A stretch of DNA of 64,000 bases, taken from assembly GCA_038213435.1 (NCBI GenBank), contig JBBQTI010000009.1:1-64000 (forward strand), in the 5' to 3' direction. The stretch is from PALSA-610 sp038213435 (GTDB taxonomy: Bacteria > Actinomycetota > Acidimicrobiia > IMCC26256 > PALSA-610). The notes below the pieces were generated by a model. It did not search any database. It was given only the letters and a program-made list of their open reading frames with translations, and was not told the DNA's origin. Position numbers and translations under genes: made by a program. Every line of letters starts with the position of its first letter. Position 1 is the first letter of the stretch. Below, piece after piece: positions 34,226 through 43,375 of the stretch.

Positions 34226-35218
34226 ATGAAACACGTTCGTCTCGGCCGGACCGGTCTCCAAGTCTCCAGAATCTGCCTCGGCACGATGACCTTCGGCCTG
34301 CAGATCGACGAAGCGTCGGCGCGCGAGGTCCTCGACAAGGCGGCCGACCACGGCGTGACCTTCCTCGACACCGCCGACGTGTACCCGCTCGGCGGCGACC
34401 TCTCCACGGTCGGGCGGACCGAGGAGATCGTCGGCCGATGGTTGCGCGGACGGCGCGGCGACTATGTCGTCGCGACGAAATGCTTCGGGCCGACGGGTCG
34501 AAATCGCTGGGACATGGGCAACAGCCGCCGGCACATCATGGACGCGATCGACGCGTCGCTGCGCCGGCTGCAGACCGACTTCATCGACCTCTACCAACTG
34601 CATTTCGACGACCCGGGAGTGCCGCTCGACGAGACGCTCGGCGCGCTCGACGAGGTCGTGCGCGCCGGCAAGGTCCGCTACATCGGGTGCTCGAACTTCC
34701 TCGCGTACCGGCTGGCGCGCGCGATCGGCCGGAGCGAGGTGCAGGGCTGGGCGCGCTTCGACTCCGTGCAGCCGCGCTACAACCTGTTGTTCCGCGAATT
34801 CGAGCGCGAGCTGTTCCCGCTCTGCCTCGACGAAGGCATCGCGGTGATCCCGTACAACCCGATCGCGGGCGGCATGCTTTCGGGCAAGCACGACCGGACC
34901 AAGGCGCCCGACGAGGGAACTCGCTTCGCGCTCGGCAACGCGGCCAAGACGTACCAAGACCGCTACTGGCACGACAACGTGTTCGATACGGTCGACGAGC
35001 TCGTCAAGATCGCGAGCGACGCGGGCATTCCGTTGCCGACGCTCGCGGTCGCGTGGACACTGCGGCACCCGGCGATCACCGCGCCGATCGTCGGCGCGAG
35101 CCGGCCGGAACAACTGGACGCGACGATCGCCGCGGTCGACACCGAGCTCGATCCTGACCTCGTCGACCGGTTGAACGAGGTCACCGCCGCATACCGCCGC
35201 GGCGACGCGCCCCGTTGA
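34226..35218 (+). CDS. Aldo/keto reductase
   Basis: A 330-aa reductase paralogous to the one at 25900-26868. Tetrad: D48 and Y53 (FLDTADVYP), K85 (VVATKCFG), H126 (LYQLHFDD). VIPYNPIAGGMLSGK and VGASRPEQLDATI complete the NADPH-binding site. It starts two bases after the ecfT stop, so it may be in the transporter operon or simply follow it; functional linkage is unproven. Confidence 0.92.
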   Translation: MKHVRLGRTGLQVSRICLGTMTFGLQIDEASAREVLDKAADHGVTFLDTADVYPLGGDLSTVGRTEEIVGRWLRGRRGDYVVATKCFGPTGRNRWDMGNSRRHIMDAIDASLRRLQTDFIDLYQLHFDDPGVPLDETLGALDEVVRAGKVRYIGCSNFLAYRLARAIGRSEVQGWARFDSVQPRYNLLFREFERELFPLCLDEGIAVIPYNPIAGGMLSGKHDRTKAPDEGTRFALGNAAKTYQDRYWHDNVFDTVDELVKIASDAGIPLPTLAVAWTLRHPAITAPIVGASRPEQLDATIAAVDTELDPDLVDRLNEVTAAYRRGDAPR

Positions 35219-35225
35219 CGAGCGG

Positions 35226-36119
35226 ATGCTGGAGATCGCTGAGGCCGTACCGCGCACGATCCGCACCTCGGACGGTCGGGTCACGGGCTATTACGAGTAC
35301 GGCGACCCGCGCGGCACACCCGTGGTGGCACTGCACGGAACGCCCGCATGTGGCGCAGGTTTCGCGTGGGCGGATACGCGCGCCCGCACACGCGGGATCC
35401 GGCTGCTCGCGCCCGACCGACCCGGCATCGGCCACTCCGACCCGTGGGACCGCGGCCGCCGCCCGACCGTCGACAGGTATCCGCCCGTCCTGAGCGCGTT
35501 CGCCGACGCGCTCGGCGTCCGGAGGTTCTCGATCGTCGGCTACTCCGGCGGCGGGCCGTATGCACTCGCCGCCGCGCACGCATTTCCCGATCGAGTGCCC
35601 GGCGTGGCCGTCGTCTCGGGTGCGGGACACGTCGGCGTGTGGGCATCCGTCGACGACTTCGAGGCGACCGATCGGCGACTCACCCATCTCGCGAATCGCG
35701 CGCCCGCGCGGGCACGGGTGGTGCTGTCGTTGTCCGCCCGCTTCGCGCGCGTCGCGCCCCTCACCTCGCTGCGATTCGCACAGATCGAGATGGCGGCGGC
35801 CGACCGCGCGGTCATGGCCGGCTTCCCGTCGGCGCGCGCCGCGCTGGCGATGTTCACGGAGTCGTGCCGGCGCGGCGCGGCAGGGGTGGTCGACGACTAC
35901 GACGCGCTCGGCCGGCCCTGGGGTTTCAGGGTCGAGGAGATCGCGGTGCCGGTGCGGTGCTGGCACGCGAGCACCGATCGCATCGTCCCGGTCCGCCACA
36001 GCGAGGAGCTCGTGCGGCGCATTCCCGGCGCGCAGCTCTCCCGCTGGGAAGCCGGAGGTCACCTCGCCATCGTCGATCACTTCGGCGAGGTTCTCGACGC
36101 GCTGACGGAGATCGGCTAA
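35226..36119 (+). CDS. Alpha/beta-fold hydrolase
   Basis: A 297-aa serine hydrolase. Oxyanion loop VALHGTPACG, nucleophile elbow GYSGGG (S107), acid in HASTDRIVP, and His in GGHLAIVDHF. Closest general type is the short-chain hydrolase group with DRPGIGHSD. It starts seven bases after the aldo/keto reductase stop and its TAA overlaps the convergent dCTP deaminase stop. Substrate unknown. Confidence 0.9.
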   Translation: MLEIAEAVPRTIRTSDGRVTGYYEYGDPRGTPVVALHGTPACGAGFAWADTRARTRGIRLLAPDRPGIGHSDPWDRGRRPTVDRYPPVLSAFADALGVRRFSIVGYSGGGPYALAAAHAFPDRVPGVAVVSGAGHVGVWASVDDFEATDRRLTHLANRAPARARVVLSLSARFARVAPLTSLRFAQIEMAAADRAVMAGFPSARAALAMFTESCRRGAAGVVDDYDALGRPWGFRVEEIAVPVRCWHASTDRIVPVRHSEELVRRIPGAQLSRWEAGGHLAIVDHFGEVLDALTEIG

Positions 36120-37264
36120 TCGTCGGTCGGGCGCGCGAAATGCTTGCTCAGTGTCTCGTTCTGACCCTGGTAGTTCGATCCGATGCCTTGCCCGTACAGA
36201 CGCTCGGGCGCCTCCAGCATGTGCTCGAACGTGAGCTTGCAGACGCGCTGGCCGTGCTCGATCATGAACGGAACGTCGTGCGCGCGGACCTCGAGCGCCG
36301 CGCGCGACCCGACCGAGTGCCCTCCGGGATCGAACCCGAAGCCGGGATCGAAGAAACCCGCGTAGTGCGTACGCAGCTCACCGCTCGTGGGGTCGTAGGC
36401 CGTCATCTCCGACGCCAGCGTCGGCGGGATGCATACCGCCTCGTTGCTCATCAGCAGATAGAAACGCTGCGGCGTGAGCACCACCCGGTCACCTTCTTCG
36501 TGTTTCACCGATTCCCAGAAGGCTTCGGGATCGACCGGTGCGGTCGCGCTCTTGGCGACGTCGAGCAGTGGCGCGTTGTCGCGCGCGCGGTGGCCGACGT
36601 AACCCTCGGCGTCGCCGTGGAGGTCGAGCCCGAGGAACAGACCGCCGCCGAACGCGAGCTTCGTCCCCGCGACCGGAATACCGCGGTCGAACAGCACCGG
36701 CTGCTCGTGATGGAACGCGCGCACGTCGTCGTCGCCCAGCAGCGCCGAGCCGACCGACAGCCGCAACTGGTTCAGCGACAGGTCCTCGCGGACGCGTACC
36801 GGGAACGAGAGCGGCACCACCTCGAGGTAGAGCGGCCCGTCGTAGCCGGCTGCGATCTCGTCGAACCGGTAGCTCTCGTCGGTGATCACGCGCGTGAACA
36901 CGTCGATACGGCCGGTCGAGCTCTTCGGGTTCGCCTTCCCCCGAACGCCGGGCGGCAACGACAGACGCTCCTTCAACGGAATCAGGTACGGCCGCTTGGT
37001 CTCGAGCACGACGCCGTCCCTGCGCAGGTCGAGCTCGTCGATGACGTAGTCCTTCACGCGCCGCTCCACCGCCTCGCGGCCGGGAAGGAAACTGCAACGG
37101 ATCCGGTACGCGACCTCGCCCAGGCGCAGGTCGAGGCTCGCCGGCTGCACGTTCTCCCCCGGAATCGTGAAGCGCCCGGCATCGATCACCCGCGCCGCGA
37201 TCGCGCGCTCCAGGTACTGGCACGGCAGCACGCCGGTGCGATCGGCGGGAAGAACGAGATCCAC
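36116..37264 (-). CDS. dcd: 2'-deoxycytidine 5'-triphosphate deaminase, two-domain type
   Basis: Deaminates dCTP to dUTP for thymidylate synthesis. About 382 aa, twice the usual Dcd length, with two dUTPase-like halves. The first has PASLDLRLGEVAYRI and ANPKSSTGRIDVFTRVI (KSS motif), the second SNEAVCIPPTLASEMTAYD and GFFDPGFGFDPGG with RAALEVRAHDVPF. This double form is known mostly from proteobacteria and some actinobacteria. GTG37264 is preferred over TTG37270. It is convergent with the hydrolase gene and divergent from the lipoprotein gene. Confidence 0.88.
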   Translation of the reverse strand: MDLVLPADRTGVLPCQYLERAIAARVIDAGRFTIPGENVQPASLDLRLGEVAYRIRCSFLPGREAVERRVKDYVIDELDLRRDGVVLETKRPYLIPLKERLSLPPGVRGKANPKSSTGRIDVFTRVITDESYRFDEIAAGYDGPLYLEVVPLSFPVRVREDLSLNQLRLSVGSALLGDDDVRAFHHEQPVLFDRGIPVAGTKLAFGGGLFLGLDLHGDAEGYVGHRARDNAPLLDVAKSATAPVDPEAFWESVKHEEGDRVVLTPQRFYLLMSNEAVCIPPTLASEMTAYDPTSGELRTHYAGFFDPGFGFDPGGHSVGSRAALEVRAHDVPFMIEHGQRVCKLTFEHMLEAPERLYGQGIGSNYQGQNETLSKHFARPTDD

Positions 37265-37337
37265 GATCAATCAGCCTACGCGCACCTCGACGCGACGGTG
37301 TCCGGCGGATGACGCGTTCCTTGCGTACGATTCGCCG

Positions 37338-38600
37338 ATGCGTCCTCCCAAGCTCGTGACGACGGCCGCGGCCGCGACCCTCCTGATCACCGCCTGTTCG
37401 TCGTCCGCGAAGTCGACGTCGCCGACGCCCAACACTGCCGGACCCACGACGACCACGTCGATCGTGCCCGCGCCGAAAGGCTTGCCCTCTTTCTATTCGT
37501 TCACCGAGCCGATCCCGACGAAGCCGGGATCATTGATCAAATCCGAGCGCCTGACGCTGCCGAAGATGCACGGCACCGTGTACCGCGTCATGTACGTGTC
37601 GACCACCGTGCACGGCAAGCCGACCCCTGTCACCGGGTTGATCGCGGTGCCGAACGGCACGCCGCCCGCAGGCGGCTTCCCGGTCGTGTCGTGGGGTCAC
37701 GGCACGAACGGCATGGCCGACGTGTGCGCGCCGTCGTTCAAGCCGGACGACTCCGAAACGGCGGGACTCGCCAACCTCCTGCTCGACAAGGGCTGGGTGC
37801 TCACCGCGAGCGACTACCAGGGTGAGGGCACGCCCGGCATGCTGCCGTACATCGCCGGCGACAGCGCCGCGCGCAACACGATCGACATCGTCCGCGCCGC
37901 CCGCGATCTGCCGGGCGCGCACGCGAGCGACCAGTACGTCGTGTGGGGGCACAGCGAGGGTGGTCAGACGGCGATGTTCGCCGACAAGATCGGTCCGGCA
38001 TACGCGCCCGAGCTGCACATGAAGGGCGTCGTCGCAGGCGCGCCGCCGTCGCAGTTCAAGTTCATCTACGGCTTCTTGCTGACGAGCCCGTTCCGCTACT
38101 ACTTGATCATGGCTGCCGGCGGCCTCAACACCGCGTACGGCGACGCCGCCGCGCCCCTCGACCAGGTCCTCACGCCGAAGGGGGTCGCGCTGATACCGAA
38201 GCTCGACACGAGTTGCGACGTGAACGGGACGCTCGGTCCGCTCGACGTGAAGTCGTTGACGAAGGGCGACCCATTCCAGAACACGCTCTGGAAGAAGGTG
38301 CTCGAGGCGAACGACCCCCAGGACTTCACCGCCAAGAGTCCGGTACCGCTGCTCATGATCCAGGGCGGCAACGACGAACAGATCCCCGTCGCGTCGACGA
38401 AGCTCCTCGCCGACCACCTCTGCGGAATACACCAGGTGTTGCAGCGGTGGGTATATCCGGGCCAGAGCCACGCGGGCGTGATCGGTCCGTCGGCCGGCGA
38501 CATGACGCACTGGATCGCCGACCGTTTCGCCGACGGCGCCAACCCCGACCCGTACAAGCCCACCGGTCTCGCCGACATCGACCAGACGACCTGCAGCTAG
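37338..38600 (+). CDS. Secreted lipase-like alpha/beta hydrolase, lipoprotein
   Basis: A 420-aa lipoprotein from ATG37338 with a lipobox LLITAC (C20), Thr/Pro linker, then a secretory-lipase (LIP family) domain. VSWGHGTNGMADVCAPS holds the oxyanion region; VVWGHSEGGQTAMF gives the nucleophile S206; MIQGGNDEQIPV supplies the Asp and PGQSHAGV the His. It likely hydrolyses esters or lipids outside the cell. Upstream frame extension overlaps the dcd start and is not used. Confidence 0.87.
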   Translation: MRPPKLVTTAAAATLLITACSSSAKSTSPTPNTAGPTTTTSIVPAPKGLPSFYSFTEPIPTKPGSLIKSERLTLPKMHGTVYRVMYVSTTVHGKPTPVTGLIAVPNGTPPAGGFPVVSWGHGTNGMADVCAPSFKPDDSETAGLANLLLDKGWVLTASDYQGEGTPGMLPYIAGDSAARNTIDIVRAARDLPGAHASDQYVVWGHSEGGQTAMFADKIGPAYAPELHMKGVVAGAPPSQFKFIYGFLLTSPFRYYLIMAAGGLNTAYGDAAAPLDQVLTPKGVALIPKLDTSCDVNGTLGPLDVKSLTKGDPFQNTLWKKVLEANDPQDFTAKSPVPLLMIQGGNDEQIPVASTKLLADHLCGIHQVLQRWVYPGQSHAGVIGPSAGDMTHWIADRFADGANPDPYKPTGLADIDQTTCS

Positions 38601-38679
38601 ACCCGTAGAAGTCGCGCCACAACGACCTGACGCTAACGTCAGGGAACACACCGCCGAGGCCGGCCGAGGGAGCGCTCCG

Positions 38680-39903
38680 ATGGAACTACCGAAGATCGTC
38701 AGCGTCGACGACCACGTCGTCGAGCCCGCGCACGTATGGCAGACCTGGTTGCCGCAGAAGTACCGCGAGAGGGGTCCGCGCATCGAGCGCAAGCGTTGGG
38801 GCGCGTTCTCGCACAAACCCGGTGCGAAGTACGTCAATACGGAGGACCCCGACGGCCTCTGGGGTGACGCGTGGTACTTCGAAGACCGGCTCATCTACGT
38901 GCACAAGCGGTTCGTCGCGATCCCGTTGGAGGCGACGCCCGGCGGTGACCTCTCCAAGTTCGACCGCACCAAGATGGTCATGGAAGCCCTCACCTACGAC
39001 GAGATGCGTCCCGGTTGCTACGAGCGCGACGCGCGCGTCAAGGACTTCGAGCGGAACTGGGTCGACGGTTCGCTCCCCTTCCCGACGTTCCCGCGCTTTT
39101 GCGGACAGACCTTCCTCGAGGCCGACGATCACGACCTCGGCCTCGCGTGCGTCAAGGCGTACAACGACTGGATGGTCGAGGAGTGGTGCGGCCCGTCCAA
39201 CGGCATGAACATTCCGCTGTGCATCATGCCGCTCTGGGACGTGCAGCTCGCGGCCGCCGAGATCCGTCGCAACGCGGCGCGGGGTGTACGCGCCTTTTGC
39301 TTCAGCGAGCTCCCGCACCACCTCAACCTGCCGACGATCCACAGCGGATCGTGGGATCCGGTGTTCGACGCGTGCAACGACACCGGCGTGACGTTGTGCA
39401 TGCACATCGGGTCGTCATCGACGAATCCGGCCGCGTCTCCCGACGCGCCCGGTGGGGTCGGCGGCACCCTCGCGTTCAACAACTCGATGTCGTCGTTGGC
39501 CGACTGGTTGTTCTCGGCCAAGCTCATCGAGTTCCCGAAGTTGAAGCTGGCGTACTCCGAAGGCCAGATCGGCTGGATCCCCTACGCGCTCGAGCGGGCC
39601 GACACCGTCTGGGAGCAGCACGACAGCTGGCAGCACTCCAAGGAGCGCATACCCGAGCCGCCTTCGACCTACTACTACGGCCGCATCTTCGGCTGCTTCA
39701 CCGCCGACTATCACGGATTGCACTCGCTCGCCGAGGTCGGCGAGGACAACATCTGTTTCGAGACCGACTACCCGCACACCGACACGACGTGGCCGACTTC
39801 GAAGGAATACGCGGAGAAGATGCTCGCCGACTTCGACGAGAAGGTCGCCTACAAGGTCCTGCGCGGAAACGCGATCAAGATGCTCGAGCTCGACCGCACC
39901 TGA
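38680..39903 (+). CDS. Amidohydrolase-family protein (amidohydrolase 2)
   Basis: A 407-aa metal-dependent TIM-barrel hydrolase or decarboxylase. IVSVDDHVVEPAHVW has the first-strand D-x-H pattern, TLCMHIGSSST the second metal His, and CFETDYPHTDTTWP the late Asp. This subgroup (with WLPQKYRERGPRI near the start) is common in mycobacteria and acidimicrobia and often linked to aromatic or steroid breakdown, but no specific substrate is known. An LLM monooxygenase gene converges on it. Confidence 0.88.
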   Translation: MELPKIVSVDDHVVEPAHVWQTWLPQKYRERGPRIERKRWGAFSHKPGAKYVNTEDPDGLWGDAWYFEDRLIYVHKRFVAIPLEATPGGDLSKFDRTKMVMEALTYDEMRPGCYERDARVKDFERNWVDGSLPFPTFPRFCGQTFLEADDHDLGLACVKAYNDWMVEEWCGPSNGMNIPLCIMPLWDVQLAAAEIRRNAARGVRAFCFSELPHHLNLPTIHSGSWDPVFDACNDTGVTLCMHIGSSSTNPAASPDAPGGVGGTLAFNNSMSSLADWLFSAKLIEFPKLKLAYSEGQIGWIPYALERADTVWEQHDSWQHSKERIPEPPSTYYYGRIFGCFTADYHGLHSLAEVGEDNICFETDYPHTDTTWPTSKEYAEKMLADFDEKVAYKVLRGNAIKMLELDRT

Positions 39904-39926
39904 GCGCTCCCGAGCGCTCCCGAGCG
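39902..39926. repeat. Short tandem repeat after amidohydrolase stop
   Basis: GAGCGCTCCC occurs twice in tandem followed by GAGCGC, starting in the TGA stop codon. It lies in the 35-base gap between convergent genes. GAGCGCTC is itself palindromic, so a weak structure is possible. Confidence 0.55.
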
Positions 39927-39938
39927 CAGGTTGCGCGT

Positions 39939-40760
39939 TCAGCTCGACAGGAACCGTTTCGCGAACTGTTCGACCGGGTCGCGACCGCCGGAGGGCCAGC
40001 CGCACACGAGGTACTCGATGCCGGCCCTCTCCCACGCATCGATGTTGGTCGCGATCGTGTCGAGATCGTCCTCGACCGAGAGTGACGACGCGCGCGTGAT
40101 CTCCGCCGGATCGCGCCCGGCGGCAACTGCGAGCGCGGTCATCCGCTGCGACTTCGCCGTCATCGACTCGGGCGAGCCCCAGGAGTGCCAGACGTCGGCG
40201 TAACGCGCCGCGATGGGCATCATGCGCTTCTCACCCGAGGCGCCGATCCACACCGGCGGATGGGGCTGCTGCACGGGGCGCGGTCGCAACGTCGCGTCGC
40301 GCACCTTGAAGTGCGCGCCGTCGAAGGTGAACCCGTCGGTCCTGAGCAGACCCCGCACGATCTGGACCGCCTCTTCGAACGCGTCGATGCGCGCCCTGAG
40401 CGGGGGAAACGGGATGCCGAGCTCGCGGTGCTCTTTGTCGAACCACGCCACGCCGTACGCCAGCTCGAGCCGACCGCCGGAAGCGTGATCGATCGTGATC
40501 GCCTCGGCCGCGTACACCGCGGGGTGCCGGTACGTCATGCCCGTGACGAGCAACCCCAGGCGGACGCGTTCGGTGAGCCCGCTCCACGCCGCGAGCGTGG
40601 TGTTGCCCTCGAAGCACTCTCCCGGTCCCTCGCCGTACATCGGCTGGAAGTGATCGAAACCCCAAATGCCGTCGAAGCCCAGCTCGTCGGCAAAGCGCGC
40701 ACGCGACGCGACTTCACTCCACGGCATTCGCTGTTGGGCGATGTCCAGACCGAACCTCAC
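39939..40760 (-). CDS. LLM-class F420-type oxidoreductase
   Basis: A 273-aa luciferase-like protein. RFADELGFDGIWGFDHFQPM, RVRLGLLVTGMTYRHPAVYAAEAITIDHAS, RLELAYGVAWFDKEHRELG and PVQQPHPPVWIGASGEKRMM are the family blocks; the DHF motif and short C-terminus match the F420-dependent subgroup found in actinobacteria. The cofactor assignment is inference. A DUF427 gene precedes it by 11 bases on the same strand, so they are probably one transcript. Confidence 0.88.
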   Translation of the reverse strand: MRFGLDIAQQRMPWSEVASRARFADELGFDGIWGFDHFQPMYGEGPGECFEGNTTLAAWSGLTERVRLGLLVTGMTYRHPAVYAAEAITIDHASGGRLELAYGVAWFDKEHRELGIPFPPLRARIDAFEEAVQIVRGLLRTDGFTFDGAHFKVRDATLRPRPVQQPHPPVWIGASGEKRMMPIAARYADVWHSWGSPESMTAKSQRMTALAVAAGRDPAEITRASSLSVEDDLDTIATNIDAWERAGIEYLVCGWPSGGRDPVEQFAKRFLSS

Positions 40761-40771
40761 GCTGCGCCCCC

Positions 40772-41539
40772 TCAGCTGAATCGCGACTTGGGCCGTTCCT
40801 GGCGCTCACCGTCGACGAACAGGTCGACGCGCTCGTCGAAGAACGCAACGAACCCGGCGATCCGCTCGCTCTCCGGCAACGGCGTACGGTACGACCAGAC
40901 GAGGTTCTCCTCCAACTCGTCGCCGGCGCGCGCCGACCAGTACTCCGCCTGTCCCTTGTACGGGCAGTGGGTCGCCTTGTCGGTGCTCACGAGCAGGTCC
41001 ATGCGGACGTCGACCTTCGGGAGGTACCAGCGCGGGACCAGCCCGGTCTCGAAGAGCACGCGAGCGCGCGGCGAGTCGGCCAGCACGACACCGTTCAGCT
41101 CGACGCGCACGTGCCGAGAGGTCGGGAGGATGTCGATGCGCGTGTACGGGCTCCGCGCGTGGGTGAAGACCTCCTCGTCCTCTTCGAACCACGCGTCAAT
41201 CGCGTCCCAGTCGAAGCGAATGTGGTCGCGCAGCTCCTCGATCGGTGAATCGCGGTACTGCCACGCGGCATCGACACGCTCCTCGCCGTCGACCCGCACC
41301 GCGAAATGCACGGCATCGCCCCGGCTCGGCGAGTGCGTCACGGTCGACGTCTCGTCGAGAAGATCGGTGCGGACGTCGGCGGCCGGAAGGTAGTACGACG
41401 GATAGAACGGCGACTCCCACACGTACAGCGGCCGGACGGTGTCGGCGATCGCCACGCCCGCCACGTAGGCGCGTATGCGCTTGGCACCCGGCTCGACCCG
41501 GATCCGCCCGCGAGGTGGCGACGATGTCTCTGATGCCAT
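40772..41539 (-). CDS. Protein with two DUF427 domains
   Basis: A 255-aa protein made of two related halves, each with the DUF427 pattern: IRAYVAGVAIADTVRPLYVWE with YYLPAADVR in the first and VRVELNGVVLADSPRARVLFE with WYLPKVDVR in the second. Each half ends in CPYKGQAEYWS or an HSPSRGDAVHF equivalent. DUF427 is small, all-beta and of unknown biochemical role. It precedes the LLM gene on the same strand. Confidence 0.85.
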   Translation of the reverse strand: MASETSSPPRGRIRVEPGAKRIRAYVAGVAIADTVRPLYVWESPFYPSYYLPAADVRTDLLDETSTVTHSPSRGDAVHFAVRVDGEERVDAAWQYRDSPIEELRDHIRFDWDAIDAWFEEDEEVFTHARSPYTRIDILPTSRHVRVELNGVVLADSPRARVLFETGLVPRWYLPKVDVRMDLLVSTDKATHCPYKGQAEYWSARAGDELEENLVWSYRTPLPESERIAGFVAFFDERVDLFVDGERQERPKSRFS

Positions 41540-41601
41540 GCGACGGCCAACCCGTGCGCTCGACCTCGCATTCCCGCTCCCAGAGGCACCAAACTGTCGC
41601 G

Positions 41602-41973
41602 ATGGCCGTAAAGCGCGATCCCATCGAGCGCGTACGCGAGTTGTGCCTCGGATTGCCGGAGGTGAACGAACGGCTGAGCCACGGCGCTCCGACGTGGTTC
41701 ATCCGGGACAAGAAGACGTTTGCCACCGCCTGGGACAACCATCACGGCGACCAACGGCTCGGCCTCATCTGCGCGGCTCCGCCGGGCGTGCAGCAGCAGC
41801 TCGTCGACGAGGAGCCCGACCGGTTCTACGTGCCCGCGTACGTCGGTCACCGCGGTTGGATCGGCGTGCGGCTCGACCGCAAGATCGACTGGAAAGAGAT
41901 CGAGCAGGTCCTCACCGATGCTTACACCTGCGTCGCCCCCGCGAGGCTCGTCGCCCAGTTGAACGCGACGTGA
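41602..41973 (+). CDS. MmcQ/YjbR family protein
   Basis: A 123-aa protein with the YjbR fold: RELCLGLPEVNERLSHGAPTWFI, then KTFATAW, and PAYVGHRGWIGVRLDRKIDW at the end. These proteins are described as DNA-binding-like, though the role of this subgroup is unknown. ATG41602 is the first in-frame Met where homology begins. It is divergent from the DUF427 gene (62 bases) and converges on the amidohydrolase operon. Confidence 0.85.
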   Translation: MAVKRDPIERVRELCLGLPEVNERLSHGAPTWFIRDKKTFATAWDNHHGDQRLGLICAAPPGVQQQLVDEEPDRFYVPAYVGHRGWIGVRLDRKIDWKEIEQVLTDAYTCVAPARLVAQLNAT

Positions 41974-41986
41974 GACTGCGCCGAGG

Positions 41987-43375
41987 CTAGAGCGCAGCCT
42001 CGGCGCCCGTGATTGCGCGCTGCAGCTCGACGCCCGCGTTCGCGGCCCAGTCACCTTCGGCGCGCGCCGCGGCCGTGAACCCGTACAAGGCTTGCGCGTT
42101 GGTACTGAGAATGCGCTCCTTCACCTCGGCGGTCAGCGCCGGATAGCCGAACTGCGCCTGCATCTGCGCCGGGATGACGAACGCGCGGAACGCGTCGATC
42201 AACGGTTGCGGTGAGCCGTACCAGGCACAATCGGTCCCCCAGACGATGCGCTCCGGGCCGAGCGCGACGAGCAGCTTCCCGAGAACGTGTGCGGCCTCCA
42301 GCGGTCGGCGCAGCATCAGGAACCACGTGGTGCCCAGCTCCGCGTACACGTTCCCGCCCGGGCCGATCCCCGCGCCGGCCAAACTTCGCACGAGGCGGTC
42401 GACACCCTTGGCCGGCTGCGCGCGCTCGAGGTCGTAGGGACCTTCCTGCCCACCCGGATCCCGCTCGTAGCCCGAGTGGTACACCACGAACGTCACGTCC
42501 GGAAAGGCCGCCGCCGCGGGTCCGATGTCTCGCGGCGACGCGGCGGCGACGGACGCGTCGGGGACCGGACCACCGAGACCCTTGTGGGTCGCGACGACGC
42601 GTGGCCCGAGGGCGCGCACCCGTTCCAGGAAGGGGAATCCCACCTCGTCGTCGTCGAGGAACCAACCGCCACTCGGCGATCCCTTGGTCGCCGGACCCCA
42701 CAGCGTGTAGCACTTCCATCCCGACGGGTGCAGCGTCGAGCTCCAGTCGACCATGGCATCGAGCTCGCCCGGGCCCAGGTTGGGGTGCACGATCGTATGC
42801 GTGAGCACGCGTCCGGTTCCGGCGTAACGCTCGACGACGTCGCGCGCGGCCGCGATCTGCCGGTTGGTCAGCACATTGACGTCGGCCCGCCCCGGCGTCG
42901 ACGTGAGCAGGGCCACCGACGTCTCCGATGCGCCGAAGACGAGCGCGGCCCACGCGGCACCGTCGATCGCGCGCGGGTCGATCTCGTCCGCCCAGCGGTC
43001 GGGATCAGCCATGCGCAAGAACCCGGCGAGCGCCTCCGCGCCCGCGCCGCTCCAGCGCGCGGGGTCGACGAGATGGGTCTGCACGTCGACGACCGGGCCC
43101 GTGCCACCGAACGCGGCTTCGGCCTCGTCGAGGTCGCGCGTCGCGCGCTCGGGCACCGCGTAGAAACCGCCGCCGTGCGCGACATCGATCGCCCGCAGCG
43201 TTGCGGCTGTGCCGCGGCGGTCGACCGCATACTCCCGCGCTGATCGCGCGAGACCGCGGGCCGCGACCGACGAAATCGCGTCGTATCGCGCGATCGCCTC
43301 CCGATCGGCCGCCGACCAGGGCAATGGCGCGTACTCGTCGCTCGAGCGCGCCCGGAGCAGCGACGGAACGATCAT
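41987..43375 (-). CDS. Amidohydrolase-family protein at the end of the polyamine-type ABC operon
   Basis: A 462-aa protein. VVDVQTHLVDP gives a first-strand pattern Q-x-H in place of the usual H-x-H, VVATHKGLGG and FVVYHSGYERDPGG hold the middle histidines, and IVWGTDCAWYGSP the late Asp, all typical of amidohydrolase 2 proteins. The first 90 residues form an extra N-terminal region. Its ATG43375 overlaps the permease stop (ATGA), so it is co-translated with the transporter and may act on the imported compound. This is inference. Confidence 0.82.
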   Translation of the reverse strand: MIVPSLLRARSSDEYAPLPWSAADREAIARYDAISSVAARGLARSAREYAVDRRGTAATLRAIDVAHGGGFYAVPERATRDLDEAEAAFGGTGPVVDVQTHLVDPARWSGAGAEALAGFLRMADPDRWADEIDPRAIDGAAWAALVFGASETSVALLTSTPGRADVNVLTNRQIAAARDVVERYAGTGRVLTHTIVHPNLGPGELDAMVDWSSTLHPSGWKCYTLWGPATKGSPSGGWFLDDDEVGFPFLERVRALGPRVVATHKGLGGPVPDASVAAASPRDIGPAAAAFPDVTFVVYHSGYERDPGGQEGPYDLERAQPAKGVDRLVRSLAGAGIGPGGNVYAELGTTWFLMLRRPLEAAHVLGKLLVALGPERIVWGTDCAWYGSPQPLIDAFRAFVIPAQMQAQFGYPALTAEVKERILSTNAQALYGFTAAARAEGDWAANAGVELQRAITGAEAAL